Shown here piece by piece: positions 1 through 8,657 of a stretch of DNA of 64,000 bases; position 1 is the first letter of the stretch, and every line of letters starts with the position of its first letter. Source of the DNA: Candidatus Rokuibacteriota bacterium (GTDB lineage: Bacteria > Methylomirabilota > Methylomirabilia > Rokubacteriales > CSP1-6); assembly GCA_003220495.1 (NCBI GenBank), contig QHSP01000015.1:124001-188000 (forward strand), written 5' to 3'. The notes under the pieces were generated by a model. That model was not told the origin of the DNA. It did no database searches and saw only the letters and a program-made list of their open reading frames with translations. A program made the translations under genes and the position numbers.

Positions 1-432
1 TATGCAATGGCCTCGCACCGGCACACGCCCGAGATCGAGCAGGAGCTCGGCGCGCTGGCCGGAACGCCCCTGCGCGTCGCGTTCACGCCGCACCTGGTTC
101 CGCTCAATCGTGGTCTCTTCACGACCGCCTCGGTGCCGCTGACCGCGACCGTGACCACGGCTCGGTTGCTGGACGTCTACCGTGAGTTCTACGCGGGGGA
201 GCCGTTCGTCCGCGTGCTCGACGAAGGCGAGCGCCCGACCACGCGCACCGTCGTCGGCTCCAACTACTGCGACGTCACCGTCGTGGCCGATCCGCGGACT
301 AACCGCGCGGTCTGCGTGTCGGCGATCGACAACCTCGGCAAGGGCGGCGCGGCGAACGGCGTGCAGAACCTCAACATCATGTTCAGCTGGGGCGAGCGCA
401 CCGGGCTCGAGGCGCCGCCCGTGTACCCCTGA
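1..432 (+). CDS. argC: N-acetyl-gamma-glutamyl-phosphate reductase, C-terminal part
   Basis: Third-step enzyme of arginine synthesis: NADPH-dependent reduction of N-acetylglutamyl phosphate to the semialdehyde, in the cytosol. The frame is open at the left edge (Tyr-Ala-Met in bases 1-9), so the N-terminal NADP-binding domain lies outside the window and about 143 residues remain. The visible part carries the family motif HRHTPEIEQEL with its conserved His, and the C-terminal DNLGKGGAANGVQNLN segment, ending in the usual short tail. The stop is two bases before the argJ ATG, so the two genes form one arg operon. Partial only because of the window edge; there is no sign of damage. Confidence 0.95.
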   Translation, partial: YAMASHRHTPEIEQELGALAGTPLRVAFTPHLVPLNRGLFTTASVPLTATVTTARLLDVYREFYAGEPFVRVLDEGERPTTRTVVGSNYCDVTVVADPRTNRAVCVSAIDNLGKGGAANGVQNLNIMFSWGERTGLEAPPVYP

Positions 433-434
433 CC

Positions 435-1655
435 ATGGCGGCCACCCACCTTCAGTGGCTCGACGGCGGCATCACGGCGGTGCCGGGCATCCTCGCCGGC
501 GGCGTCGTGGCGGGCATCAAGCCGAGCGGCAAAAAGGACCTCGCCCTCATCTACTCGTCGACCCCGGCGCGCGCGGCCGCGGTGTTCACCTCGAACCAGG
601 TCAAGGGCGCTCCCGTTCTGGTGTCGTCGGAGCACGTTCGCGGCGGGCAGGCCCAGGCGATCGTCGCCTCGAGCGGCTGCGCCAACGTCTGCACCGGTGA
701 GCAGGGGATCGCGGACGCGCGCGAGATGACGCGGCTCGTCGGCGATCTGCTGCGCATCCCCGCCGGCCACGTGCTGGTCGCCGCGACCGGCGTCATCGGC
801 ATTCCGTTGCCGATGGACAAGATCAGGGCCGCGATGCCGAACCTCGTCAAATCGCTGTCGCCCCAGGGAGGTCGAGCGGCCGCGGAGGCGATCATGACCA
901 CCGACACCCGGCCGAAAGAGGCGGCGGTGCGCGTCGAGATCGGTGGGCGGCCCATCACGATCGGCGGGATCGCGAAGGGTGTGGCGATGGTCGAGCCGCA
1001 TCTGGCCACGATGTTCTGCTTCGTCGCGTCGGACGCGGCAGTGGCGCGCGGCGCCCTCGCCCCGGTCCTGCGGCGTGCCGTAGATCGGTCCTTCAACCGG
1101 ACCACCATCGACTCCGACCAGTCGACCAGCGACACCGTGGCCATCCTGACGAACGGCCTGGCCGAGAATACCCCCCTCGAGACGGGCTCGCGGGGAATCC
1201 GTCAGTTCGCGCAGGGCCTCGACGCGGTGACGACGAAGCTGGCGCGCATGCTCGTGGCCGACGGCGAGGGCGCCACGAAGCTCGTCACGGTCGCCGTGCG
1301 CGGCGCCGCCAGCGGGCGGGACGCCCTGCACGCCGCGCGGGCCGTGGCCAACTCCCCACTGGTCAAGACGGCCATCAACGGTCAGGACCCCAACTGGGGC
1401 CGGATCATGATGGCCCTCGGCAAATCTCCGGCCCGGATCGACCCGGCCAAGATCGCGATCGCCTTCGGGGACGAGCGCCTGGTCGAGCGGGGGATGCAGA
1501 AGGAAGGCGTGCGTCTGGAGCGGGTTCGGGAGATCATGGGATTGTCGGAGTATGAGATCTCGATCGACCTGGGGCTCGGCCGCGGCGAAGACCGGGTCTG
1601 GACGTGCGATCTCAGCGAGGAGTACGTGAGGCTCAACGCCAAGTACACGACGTAG
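435..1655 (+). CDS. argJ: Glutamate N-acetyltransferase / ornithine acetyltransferase
   Basis: Transfers acetyl from N-acetylornithine to glutamate, which closes the cyclic arginine pathway; some family members also use acetyl-CoA. The 406-residue length is normal. The autoproteolysis site is visible as DGEGATKL (about residue 278), where the Thr becomes the N-terminal nucleophile of the beta chain; the oxyanion-hole region is visible as [11 protein letters not shown] near residue 118. The ATG lies two bases after the argC stop, so translation is probably coupled. The sequence cannot show whether it is mono- or bifunctional. Confidence 0.95.
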   Translation: MAATHLQWLDGGITAVPGILAGGVVAGIKPSGKKDLALIYSSTPARAAAVFTSNQVKGAPVLVSSEHVRGGQAQAIVASSGCANVCTGEQGIADAREMTRLVGDLLRIPAGHVLVAATGVIGIPLPMDKIRAAMPNLVKSLSPQGGRAAAEAIMTTDTRPKEAAVRVEIGGRPITIGGIAKGVAMVEPHLATMFCFVASDAAVARGALAPVLRRAVDRSFNRTTIDSDQSTSDTVAILTNGLAENTPLETGSRGIRQFAQGLDAVTTKLARMLVADGEGATKLVTVAVRGAASGRDALHAARAVANSPLVKTAINGQDPNWGRIMMALGKSPARIDPAKIAIAFGDERLVERGMQKEGVRLERVREIMGLSEYEISIDLGLGRGEDRVWTCDLSEEYVRLNAKYTT

Positions 1656-1669
1656 CTCACCATCACACA

Positions 1670-1727
1670 CGCCGCGCGCTTTCGGTGGCAGGTTTTCGCC
1701 CGCCGGGGAACCCTGTTAAGCGCGGCG
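1670..1727 (+). promoter_or_regulatory. Folded leader upstream of rpsB (candidate ribosomal protein autoregulatory structure)
   Basis: Outer stem: CGCC (1670-1673), a two-base bulge, then GCGCTT (1676-1681), pairing with AAGCGCGGCG (1718-1727). Inside it is a second stem CAGGTTTTC (1689-1697) with GGGAA-c-CCTG (1706-1715), using two G-U pairs and one bulge, around an eight-base loop. The fold ends 14 bases before the GGAGG that serves rpsB. S2 feedback on rpsB-tsf mRNA is known in E. coli; that this structure does the same here is inference. Confidence 0.4.
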
Positions 1728-1750
1728 GAGGCAAACCGAAGGAGGGACCT

Positions 1751-2515
1751 ATGGCCGCATTGACGATGAAGGAGCTGCTCGAGGCCGGAGTGCACTTCGG
1801 CCATCAGACCAAGCGTTGGAACCCGAAGATGCAGAAGTACATCTTCGGCGAGCGCAACGGCATTTACATCATCGACCTTCAGAAGACACTCAAGAAGTTC
1901 CGCGAGGCCTACGGGTTCGTGCGTGACCTGGCCGCGGGCGGCGGCACGGTGCTCTTCATCGGGACCAAGAAGCAGGCCCAGGAGACCGTGTTCGAGGAAG
2001 CGAGCCGCTGCGGCATGTTCTACGTCAACCAGCGCTGGCTCGGCGGGACGCTGACCAACTTCGCGACGATCCGCAAGTCGATCACCCGGCTCAAGAAGCT
2101 CGAGGAAATGAAGGAGACGGGCGAGTACGAGCGGGTGCCCAAGAAAGAAGCGCTCGAGCTCGATCGGGAGCGCGAGAAGCTCGAGAAGGCCCTGGTCGGC
2201 ATCAAGAGCATGGACCAGCTTCCGGCGGCGGTGTTCATCATCGACCCCCGCAAGGAGAAGATCGCGGTGGCCGAGGCGCAGCGGCTGGGTATCGCGATCG
2301 TCGCGATCGTGGACACGAACTGCGATCCCACTGGGATCGACTATCCGGTCCCCGGCAACGATGACGCGATCCGCGCCGTGCGCCTGATCACCTCGCGCAT
2401 CGCCGACGCGGTGAACGAGGGACGCGGCACCCTCGGCAAGGACGAGGGCGAGCCGGCGGTGACGGACGCGCCGGTCGAGGGCGCGGAGATGGCCGCGGCC
2501 GAGGCGGAGGACTAA
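1751..2515 (+). CDS. rpsB: 30S ribosomal protein S2
   Basis: Structural protein of the small subunit, binding late on the back of the 30S head and needed for S1 docking. The 254-residue sequence shows the S2 hallmarks [20 protein letters not shown] at the N-terminus, [12 protein letters not shown] near residue 95 and VDTNCDP near residue 193, and ends in an acidic Ala/Glu-rich tail. The ATG at 1751 is chosen because AAGGAGGG lies just upstream; the frame is open further upstream but without S2 similarity. It heads the rpsB-tsf-pyrH-frr cluster conserved across bacteria, behind a folded leader. Confidence 0.98.
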   Translation: MAALTMKELLEAGVHFGHQTKRWNPKMQKYIFGERNGIYIIDLQKTLKKFREAYGFVRDLAAGGGTVLFIGTKKQAQETVFEEASRCGMFYVNQRWLGGTLTNFATIRKSITRLKKLEEMKETGEYERVPKKEALELDREREKLEKALVGIKSMDQLPAAVFIIDPRKEKIAVAEAQRLGIAIVAIVDTNCDPTGIDYPVPGNDDAIRAVRLITSRIADAVNEGRGTLGKDEGEPAVTDAPVEGAEMAAAEAED

Positions 2516-2518
2516 CGC

Positions 2519-3124
2519 ATGGCCGCAACCGCGCAAATGGTGAAGGAGCTCCGCGATCGGACCGGCGCGGGCGTGATGGACTGCAAGGAGGCACTCCAGG
2601 CCGCCAGGGACGACCTGGAGGCCGCCGTCGAGTTCCTCAGGAAGAAGGGACTCGCGCAGGCGGGCAAGCGAGCGCATCGCGAGGCCCGCGAGGGCGCCAT
2701 CGGGACGTACGTCCACCACGGCGCCAAGCTCGGAGTGCTGATCGAGGTGAACTGCGAGTCGGACTTCGTCGCCCGCACGGATGCCTTCCAGGAGCTGGTG
2801 AAGGATCTCGGGATGCAGGTCGCGGCGGCGAACCCGTCCTACGTCGCGCGCGAGGACGTCCCGAAGGAGGTCATCGAGAAGGAGCGCGAGATCTATCGCG
2901 GCCAGATCGCCGACCAGAAGAAGCCGCCGCAGGTGATCGACAAGATCATCGACGGCAAGCTGGAGAAGTTCTTCACCGAGCAGTGCCTGCTCGAGCAACA
3001 GTTCATCAAGGACGCCTCCGGCAAAACGACTGTCCGCGAGCTCGTCGACGGGGTGAACGCCAAGACCGGCGAGCGGATCGTCGTCAAGCGCTTCGCCCGG
3101 TTCCAGGTAGGCGAGGGGGGGTAG
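2519..3124 (+). CDS. tsf: Elongation factor Ts (short form)
   Basis: Guanine nucleotide exchange factor that recycles EF-Tu-GDP. The N-terminal UBA-like domain ([19 protein letters not shown], residues 8-26) and the core motif [14 protein letters not shown] (about residue 78) are both present. At 201 residues it is the short type seen in Thermus and many non-proteobacteria, lacking the extra subdomain of the roughly 280-residue E. coli protein. It starts three bases after the rpsB stop and ends one base before pyrH, so it is clearly co-transcribed with both. Confidence 0.97.
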   Translation: MAATAQMVKELRDRTGAGVMDCKEALQAARDDLEAAVEFLRKKGLAQAGKRAHREAREGAIGTYVHHGAKLGVLIEVNCESDFVARTDAFQELVKDLGMQVAAANPSYVAREDVPKEVIEKEREIYRGQIADQKKPPQVIDKIIDGKLEKFFTEQCLLEQQFIKDASGKTTVRELVDGVNAKTGERIVVKRFARFQVGEGG

Positions 3125-3125
3125 C

Positions 3126-3866
3126 ATGGCGGCGGTTGCCGGCTCCGGCCGCCCGGCCTACCGCCGTATCGTCCTGAAGCTTTCGGGGGAGGCGCTCGCC
3201 GGGAGCCAGGGCTACGGGATCGATCCGCTCGTGCTCGATCGGGTGGCCTCAGAGGTGGGCGACGTCTCGGCGCTCGGCGTGCAGATCGCGATCGTCATCG
3301 GCGGCGGCAACATCTTTCGCGGCATCGCGGCGAGCGCCGGCGGGATGGACCGCTCGACCGCGGACTACATGGGCATGCTGGCGACGGTCATCAACGCGCT
3401 GGCTCTCCAGGACGCGCTCGAGAAAGCCGGCCTCCAGACCCGCGTGCTCTCGGCGATCGAGATGCGAGCGGTCGCCGAGCCCTACATCCGTCGGCGCTCC
3501 ATCCGACACCTCGAGAAGGGCCGCGTCGTGATCTTCGCCGCCGGCACCGGCAACCCGTTCTTCACGACGGACACCGCGGGGGCGCTCAGGGCCGTCGAGA
3601 TCGGCGCCGACGCGATCATGAAGGCCACGAAGGTCGACGGGATCTACTCGGCCGATCCCGTGCATGACGCCACCGCGCAGCGCCTCGAGCGGCTCACGTA
3701 CATCGAGGTCCTCAATCGCGGCCTCCAGGTGATGGACGCCGCGGCGATCTCGCTCTGCATGGACAACAAGCTGCCGATCATCGTCTTCGACCTGACCCGG
3801 CCCGGTAACATCAAGCGGATCGTCCTCGGCGAGGCCGTGGGCTCCATCGTATCGTCGGGAGGGTGA
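3126..3866 (+). CDS. pyrH: Uridylate kinase
   Basis: Phosphorylates UMP to UDP; a hexameric amino-acid-kinase-fold enzyme feeding pyrimidine nucleotides into RNA and cell-wall precursors. Visible motifs are [11 protein letters not shown] (residues 15-25), the glycine-rich [10 protein letters not shown] (about 57) and [16 protein letters not shown]-like [17 protein letters not shown] (about 139), which binds nucleotide. The 246-residue length is typical. It starts at the ATG one base after the tsf stop and its stop overlaps the start region of frr. Confidence 0.97.
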   Translation: MAAVAGSGRPAYRRIVLKLSGEALAGSQGYGIDPLVLDRVASEVGDVSALGVQIAIVIGGGNIFRGIAASAGGMDRSTADYMGMLATVINALALQDALEKAGLQTRVLSAIEMRAVAEPYIRRRSIRHLEKGRVVIFAAGTGNPFFTTDTAGALRAVEIGADAIMKATKVDGIYSADPVHDATAQRLERLTYIEVLNRGLQVMDAAAISLCMDNKLPIIVFDLTRPGNIKRIVLGEAVGSIVSSGG

Positions 3867-3871
3867 TGTCT

Positions 3872-4435
3872 ATGGCGGACACGCAAGGCATGATGAAGGA
3901 CGTCGAGACGAAGATGACCAGCGCGTTCGAGGCGCTCGGGCGCGAGTTTGCGGCGGTCCGCACGGGGCGCGCGTCGGCGGGCCTCCTCGACGGAATCCGC
4001 GTCGACTACTACGGCACGCCGACCCCGCTCAATCAGATGGCGTCCATCTCGGTGCCCGACGCCCGGACCCTCGTGATCCAGCCCTGGGAAGCCAGTCAGC
4101 TCAAGGCGATCGAGAAGGCGATCATGACGTCCGATCTCGGCTTGACGCCGGTCAACGACGGCAAGATCGTCCGGCTGGCGATGCCGTCGCCGACCGAGGA
4201 GCGACGTAAGCAGCTCGCGAAAACCGTGCACAAGATCGCCGAGGAGTCCCGCGTCGCGGTCCGCAGCCTCCGCCGCGAGGCGAACGATCGGCTCAAGACG
4301 ATGGCCAAGGACAAGAAGGTGTCCGAGGACGAGGAGCGGCGCAGCCACGATCAGATCCAGAAGACGACAGACCGCTTCATCGCCAAGATCGACGAGCTGC
4401 TCAAGAAGAAGGAGCAGGAGATCCTGTCATTCTAG
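3872..4435 (+). CDS. frr: Ribosome recycling factor
   Basis: Splits post-termination ribosomes together with EF-G. The 187-residue protein shows the three-helix-bundle signature with REFAAVRTGRASAGLLDGI near residue 27 and the C-terminal helix around DEERRSHDQIQKTTDRFI. Possible starts at GTG 3863 and ATG 3866 overlap the pyrH stop; I prefer ATG 3872 because the GGGAGGG at 3857-3863 is then correctly spaced. It is in its standard place directly after pyrH. Confidence 0.95.
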   Translation: MADTQGMMKDVETKMTSAFEALGREFAAVRTGRASAGLLDGIRVDYYGTPTPLNQMASISVPDARTLVIQPWEASQLKAIEKAIMTSDLGLTPVNDGKIVRLAMPSPTEERRKQLAKTVHKIAEESRVAVRSLRREANDRLKTMAKDKKVSEDEERRSHDQIQKTTDRFIAKIDELLKKKEQEILSF

Positions 4436-4473
4436 CGGAAGCCGAGCTATTCGACGCCGTCCGCGGCCAGCCG

Positions 4474-5166
4474 GTGCCCGAGCACGTCGCCATCATCATG
4501 GACGGCAACGGGCGTTGGGCGACCCGCCGCGGCCTGCCGCGCGTGGCCGGCCACCACGAGGGCGTGAAATCGGCGCGCTCGATCGTTCGCGCGGCCTCCG
4601 CGCTCGGGCTCCGGTACCTCACGCTCTACGCGTTCTCGACGGAAAACTGGAACCGTCCGGCCGACGAGGTCTCGATGCTCATGAGCCTCCTCGAGCGGTC
4701 GGTCAACGCGGAGCTTCCCGAGCTGATGGCGCGCAACGCGCGACTGCGCGTCCTCGGTCGGACGCACGGACTCCCGGCCGGCGTGCGGCGCGGCGTCGAT
4801 CACGTCGTGCACGAGACGCGCAACAACACCGGGCTCACCGTGCTGATGGCCTTCAACTACGGAGCCCGGGACGAGCTGATCGACGCGTTCCGCTCCCTGG
4901 CGCGCCAGGTCCTGGCGGGCGAGCTCAAGCCCGAGGACATCTCGGAGAAGAAGATCAGCGAGGCGCTCTACACCGCCGACATCCCGGATCCGGATCTGCT
5001 GATCCGCACGAGCGGCGAGATGCGGATCTCCAACTTCCTCCTGTGGCAGATCGCCTACACCGAGCTTCTGGTCACGCCGACCCTCTGGCCGGATTTCGGG
5101 CCCATCGATCTTTATCGCGCCGTGGCCGAGTTCCAGGGCCGGACGCGCCGATTTGGAAAGGTGTGA
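4474..5166 (+). CDS. uppS: Undecaprenyl pyrophosphate synthase (cis-prenyltransferase)
   Basis: Condenses eight isopentenyl units on farnesyl diphosphate to give the C55 lipid carrier for peptidoglycan. The catalytic block HVAIIMDGNGRWA sits at the very N-terminus (residues 4-16), with LYAFSTENWNRP (about 51) and the C-terminal DLLIRTSGEMRISNFLLWQ (about 174) as further signatures. GTG 4474 is the first standard start but has no Shine-Dalgarno. The frame stays open and protein-like upstream, to an ATT at 4429 that overlaps the frr stop and follows AGGAG by eight bases, so the true N-terminus may be 15 residues longer. Confidence 0.93.
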   Translation: MPEHVAIIMDGNGRWATRRGLPRVAGHHEGVKSARSIVRAASALGLRYLTLYAFSTENWNRPADEVSMLMSLLERSVNAELPELMARNARLRVLGRTHGLPAGVRRGVDHVVHETRNNTGLTVLMAFNYGARDELIDAFRSLARQVLAGELKPEDISEKKISEALYTADIPDPDLLIRTSGEMRISNFLLWQIAYTELLVTPTLWPDFGPIDLYRAVAEFQGRTRRFGKV

Positions 5167-5167
5167 C

Positions 5168-6061
5168 GTGGGCGAGACCGAGGTGGCCCGCGTGACCGTT
5201 CCCCGAGCCGCCGCCAGCTCGCCGGCCTGGAAGCGCATCGGAAGCTCGGTCGTCCTGATTCCGGTCTTCGTATGGGTGACGCTGTTCGCACCGGCGTGGG
5301 TCTTCCAGCTGCTCGTGGTCGCGACGAGCGCGGTGGCCTGTCGAGAGCTGGCGCGCATGTTCGAGCGCACGGGACGTCCGATCAGCACGTGGCTGACGGT
5401 CGGGGTCGGCGCCGCGCTCACGGCCAGCTTCGCCACGAGCCTCTACGCCGGGCTCGGCGACAACGGCAGTCCGCTTCGCTGGACGCCCACGCCGGAGCTG
5501 GTGCTCGTGATGGGCGTCGGGCTCATCTGCAGCGCGACGCTCTGGCAGCCGGGCCGTCCGCTGGTCGAGTCGACCGCGAACACCCTGTTCGGGGCGGTGT
5601 ACATCGGCTGGCTCCTCGGATACGCGGTCTGGCTCCAGGGCCGGGCGGCTGGCCCCCAGCTCGTGCTGTTCCTCGGGGGCGTGACGTGGGCCGGCGAATC
5701 GGCCGCGTACCTGGTCGGGTCTTCGGTCGGCCGTCACCCACTCGCGCCGATCTTGAGCCCGCGGAAAACCGTCGAGGGCGCGATCGCTCAGATCGTCGTC
5801 TCGCTCGCCGCGGCGCTGGCGTTGGGCGCCTGGCTCCTCCCGGCGTGCGGCCTCGTGGGTGCCGCCGGGGCCGGAGTGCTCCTCGGTGTGATCGGGCAGG
5901 TCGGCGACCTCGCCGAATCGGCGATCAAGCGGAGCATCGGAACCAAGGACACCGGCGACCTCATCCCAGGTCACGGCGGCATGCTCGACCGGATCGACAG
6001 CTTACTCTTCAACGCCCCGACCCTTTACCTCTACTCTTTGTATGCCTGGTGCCGCGCATGA
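5168..6061 (+). CDS. cdsA: Phosphatidate cytidylyltransferase
   Basis: Makes CDP-diacylglycerol from phosphatidic acid and CTP, the branch point of phospholipid synthesis, in the inner membrane. The 297-residue protein has several hydrophobic segments, starting with VVLIPVFVWVTLFAPAWVF, and the C-terminal CDP-alcohol signature SAIKRSIGTKDTGDLIPGHG followed by GMLDRIDS. GTG 5168, one base past the uppS stop, is preferred to the upstream TTG 5153. The TGA overlaps the dxr ATG. Confidence 0.95.
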   Translation: MGETEVARVTVPRAAASSPAWKRIGSSVVLIPVFVWVTLFAPAWVFQLLVVATSAVACRELARMFERTGRPISTWLTVGVGAALTASFATSLYAGLGDNGSPLRWTPTPELVLVMGVGLICSATLWQPGRPLVESTANTLFGAVYIGWLLGYAVWLQGRAAGPQLVLFLGGVTWAGESAAYLVGSSVGRHPLAPILSPRKTVEGAIAQIVVSLAAALALGAWLLPACGLVGAAGAGVLLGVIGQVGDLAESAIKRSIGTKDTGDLIPGHGGMLDRIDSLLFNAPTLYLYSLYAWCRA

Positions 6062-7233
6062 AAAGCATTACGCTGCTCGGAGCGACGGGATCCATCGGTC
6101 TTCGAACCCTCGACCTCGTGTCGAGCTTCCCCGAGGAATTCTCGGTGGCGGGGCTCGCGGCACGCGGGTCGAACGTCGAGCGGGTCGCGGACCTCTGCAA
6201 GAAGTACTCGCCGCGCGCCGTCGCGCTCCTGGAAGCGGACGCCCGCGACCAGCTGGCGCGGCTCCTTCCGGCGCCGCGCCCCGAGCTTCTCGCCGGTCCC
6301 GACGGGCTCGTGGCGCTGGCCCGCGACGTCAAGGCGGACATCGTGGTCTCGGCGCTCGTCGGCGGCGCCGGTCTGCTCCCGACCATGGCCGCGATCCAGG
6401 CCGGGCGCACCGTGGCGCTCGCCAACAAGGAAACCCTGGTGATGGCCGGCCGGCTGATGACCGCGGCCGCGCGGGCGCGGGGCGTGAAGCTCCTCCCGGT
6501 CGACTCCGAGCACAGCGCCGTCTTCCAGTGTCTGGCCGGCCACAGCCGGGCCGACGTCCACCGCATCCTCCTCACGGCGTCCGGTGGTCCGTTCCGCGAG
6601 ACGCCCAAGGCGCGGCTCGCGACGGTGACCGTGGAGGACGCGCTCCAGCATCCGACGTGGAAGATGGGGGCCAAGATCACGATCGACTCGGCGACCTTGA
6701 TGAACAAGGGGCTTGAGGTGATCGAGGCGCGCTGGCTCTTCGACGTCGCGTCCGATCAGGTCCAGATCGTGGTGCACCCGCAATCGATCGTTCACTCGAT
6801 GGTGGAGTACATCGACGGCTGCGTGATCGCCCAGCTGGGCGTGGCCGACATGGGCGTGCCCATCCTCTATGCGCTCACGTATCCGGAGCGGCGGCCGATG
6901 CCGACCGCCCGCCTCGATCTGGTGCGAGCCGGCCAGCTCACGTTCTACGAGCCCGACCTCGACAAGTTTCCGTGTCTGCGGCTCGCTCGCACAGCGCTCG
7001 ACTCCGTGAGCTCGGCACCCGTCGTGCTCAACGCCGCCAACGAGGTCGCGGTGGCGGCGTTCCTCGACCGGCGGATCGGCTTCAACGCGATCGCGGAGCT
7101 CATCGAGGAGGCGCTCAACACCTCGCGCGCGGGCGAGCTCGACTCGATCGAGGCGTGCACGGCGGTCGACGCCGACACCCGGCGCTCGGTGCAGCGGGCC
7201 ATCGACACCCGTCACGGAGCCCGCCCCTCATGA
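6058..7233 (+). CDS. dxr: 1-deoxy-D-xylulose 5-phosphate reductoisomerase
   Basis: Second and committed step of the MEP isoprenoid pathway: isomerisation and NADPH reduction of DXP to MEP with a divalent metal. The N-terminal nucleotide-binding LLGATGSIG (residues 6-14), ALANKETLVMAG (about 120) and PVDSEHSAVFQCL (about 147, metal-binding Asp and Glu) are visible, as is the catalytic-loop stretch ASGGPFRE. The 391-residue length is normal. It overlaps cdsA and rseP by four bases on either side, which places it in the conserved cdsA-dxr-rseP order. Confidence 0.97.
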   Translation: MKSITLLGATGSIGLRTLDLVSSFPEEFSVAGLAARGSNVERVADLCKKYSPRAVALLEADARDQLARLLPAPRPELLAGPDGLVALARDVKADIVVSALVGGAGLLPTMAAIQAGRTVALANKETLVMAGRLMTAAARARGVKLLPVDSEHSAVFQCLAGHSRADVHRILLTASGGPFRETPKARLATVTVEDALQHPTWKMGAKITIDSATLMNKGLEVIEARWLFDVASDQVQIVVHPQSIVHSMVEYIDGCVIAQLGVADMGVPILYALTYPERRPMPTARLDLVRAGQLTFYEPDLDKFPCLRLARTALDSVSSAPVVLNAANEVAVAAFLDRRIGFNAIAELIEEALNTSRAGELDSIEACTAVDADTRRSVQRAIDTRHGARPS

Positions 7234-8648
7234 CCGCCCTCTTCTCTCTGGCCGATCGCGTCGGCTCGATCATCGTCTTCCTGGCGGATCGCGTCGGCGT
7301 GTTCATCGTCGTCCTCGGGATCCTCATCCTCATCCACGAGCTTGGACACTTCTTCGTCGCCCGCTGGACCGGCGTGGGGGTCGAGCGGTTCTCGATCGGC
7401 TTCGGCCCAGTGTTGGCGCGCTGGCGCGGCAAGGAGACCGAATACTGCGTCTCGGCGATCCCCATGGGAGGCTACGTGAAGATGATGGGCGAGGAGAATC
7501 CGCTCGAAGGGGGCGGCTCACCCGTCGTCGACTCGCAGAAAGCCTTCGCGCTGAAGCCGCTCTGGGCACGATTCCTGATCGTGTTCGCGGGCCCGGGCAT
7601 GAATTTCGTGCTGGCCTGGGTGATCTTCACCGTCCTTCTGGCCGTGGTCGGGCGTCCCGTGTGGCCGGCCGTGTTGGGGCGCGTCACGGCCGAGGGGGCC
7701 GCGGCGGTCGCGGGCCTGCAGGCGGGTGACGTCGTGGCCGCGATCGACGGGCGCCCGATCGAGTACTGGGAGGACCTCGAGCGCGCGATCGCCGGCTCCG
7801 ACGGTCGGCCCCTGCGGCTCGCGATCAAGCGCGGCACCGAGCAGCGAGAACTCCAGGTCGCGCCACGACGGATCGTGACGCGAGATCCGATCTTCAAGGA
7901 ATCGCGGGAAGTGTGGAGCCTGGGCACGGGTCCGCAGGTGACGCCGCAGGTCGGGATGGTCACCCCGGATTCGCCCGCCGAGCGAGCCGGGCTTCGGGTC
8001 GGCGACGTCGTGGCCGCAGTCGCGGGGCAGCCGGTCTTCACGTCCGACGAGCTCACGCAGGCGATCCAGCAGGCGGGAGGCAAGCCGATCGACATCGTGG
8101 TCCAGCGGGACGGCAAGCCCCTGACCCTGAGCGTGACGGCCAATCGGGTGAAGGAAAAGAACGAGGCCGGCCAGGAAGTGGAGAACTGGCGGATCGGCGT
8201 CATCCTGGCCAGCAAGGTGGTGCGTTCCGAGCGCTACAATCCCGTGGCCGCCGTGGCGCACGGCGCCGCGAGGACCTGGGAGTTGACCGCGCTGACGGTC
8301 AAGGTGCTCTGGAAGTTCGTGAAGCTCGACCTGCCGTTGTCGAACCTCGGCGGGCCGATCCAGATCGCGACGGAAAGCCACCGCCAGCGGCAGGAGGGTC
8401 TGGCTCAGCTCGCCGGCTTCACCGCCTTCATCAGCGTCAATCTCGCGGTGCTGAACCTGCTGCCGGTGCCGATGCTCGACGGCGGCCATCTGCTGTTCTT
8501 CGTCATCGAGGGGATTCTGGGGCGGCCGGTGTCGCTCAAGAAACGCGAGGCCGCGCAGCAGCTCGGGCTCGTTCTTCTGCTGCTCTTGATGGTCTTCGCG
8601 ATTTACAATGACCTCGTCCGGATCGACGCGTTCAGAATTTTCAGATAG
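7230..8648 (+). CDS. rseP: Site-2 intramembrane metalloprotease, RseP family
   Basis: Zinc protease that cuts transmembrane anti-sigma factors and leftover signal peptides within the inner membrane. The HELGH zinc motif lies at residues 36-40 in the first membrane segment, and the second metal-binding motif LLPVPMLDGGHL sits near residue 412. Two PDZ domains lie between them (about 130-215 and 235-320). A C-terminal membrane helix is followed by a short tail. The 472-residue length fits the two-PDZ RseP type. Its ATG overlaps the dxr stop. No rseA or rpoE homologue is in the window, so its substrate is unknown. Confidence 0.95.
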   Translation: MTALFSLADRVGSIIVFLADRVGVFIVVLGILILIHELGHFFVARWTGVGVERFSIGFGPVLARWRGKETEYCVSAIPMGGYVKMMGEENPLEGGGSPVVDSQKAFALKPLWARFLIVFAGPGMNFVLAWVIFTVLLAVVGRPVWPAVLGRVTAEGAAAVAGLQAGDVVAAIDGRPIEYWEDLERAIAGSDGRPLRLAIKRGTEQRELQVAPRRIVTRDPIFKESREVWSLGTGPQVTPQVGMVTPDSPAERAGLRVGDVVAAVAGQPVFTSDELTQAIQQAGGKPIDIVVQRDGKPLTLSVTANRVKEKNEAGQEVENWRIGVILASKVVRSERYNPVAAVAHGAARTWELTALTVKVLWKFVKLDLPLSNLGGPIQIATESHRQRQEGLAQLAGFTAFISVNLAVLNLLPVPMLDGGHLLFFVIEGILGRPVSLKKREAAQQLGLVLLLLLMVFAIYNDLVRIDAFRIFR

Positions 8649-8657
8649 GACGGCGCA

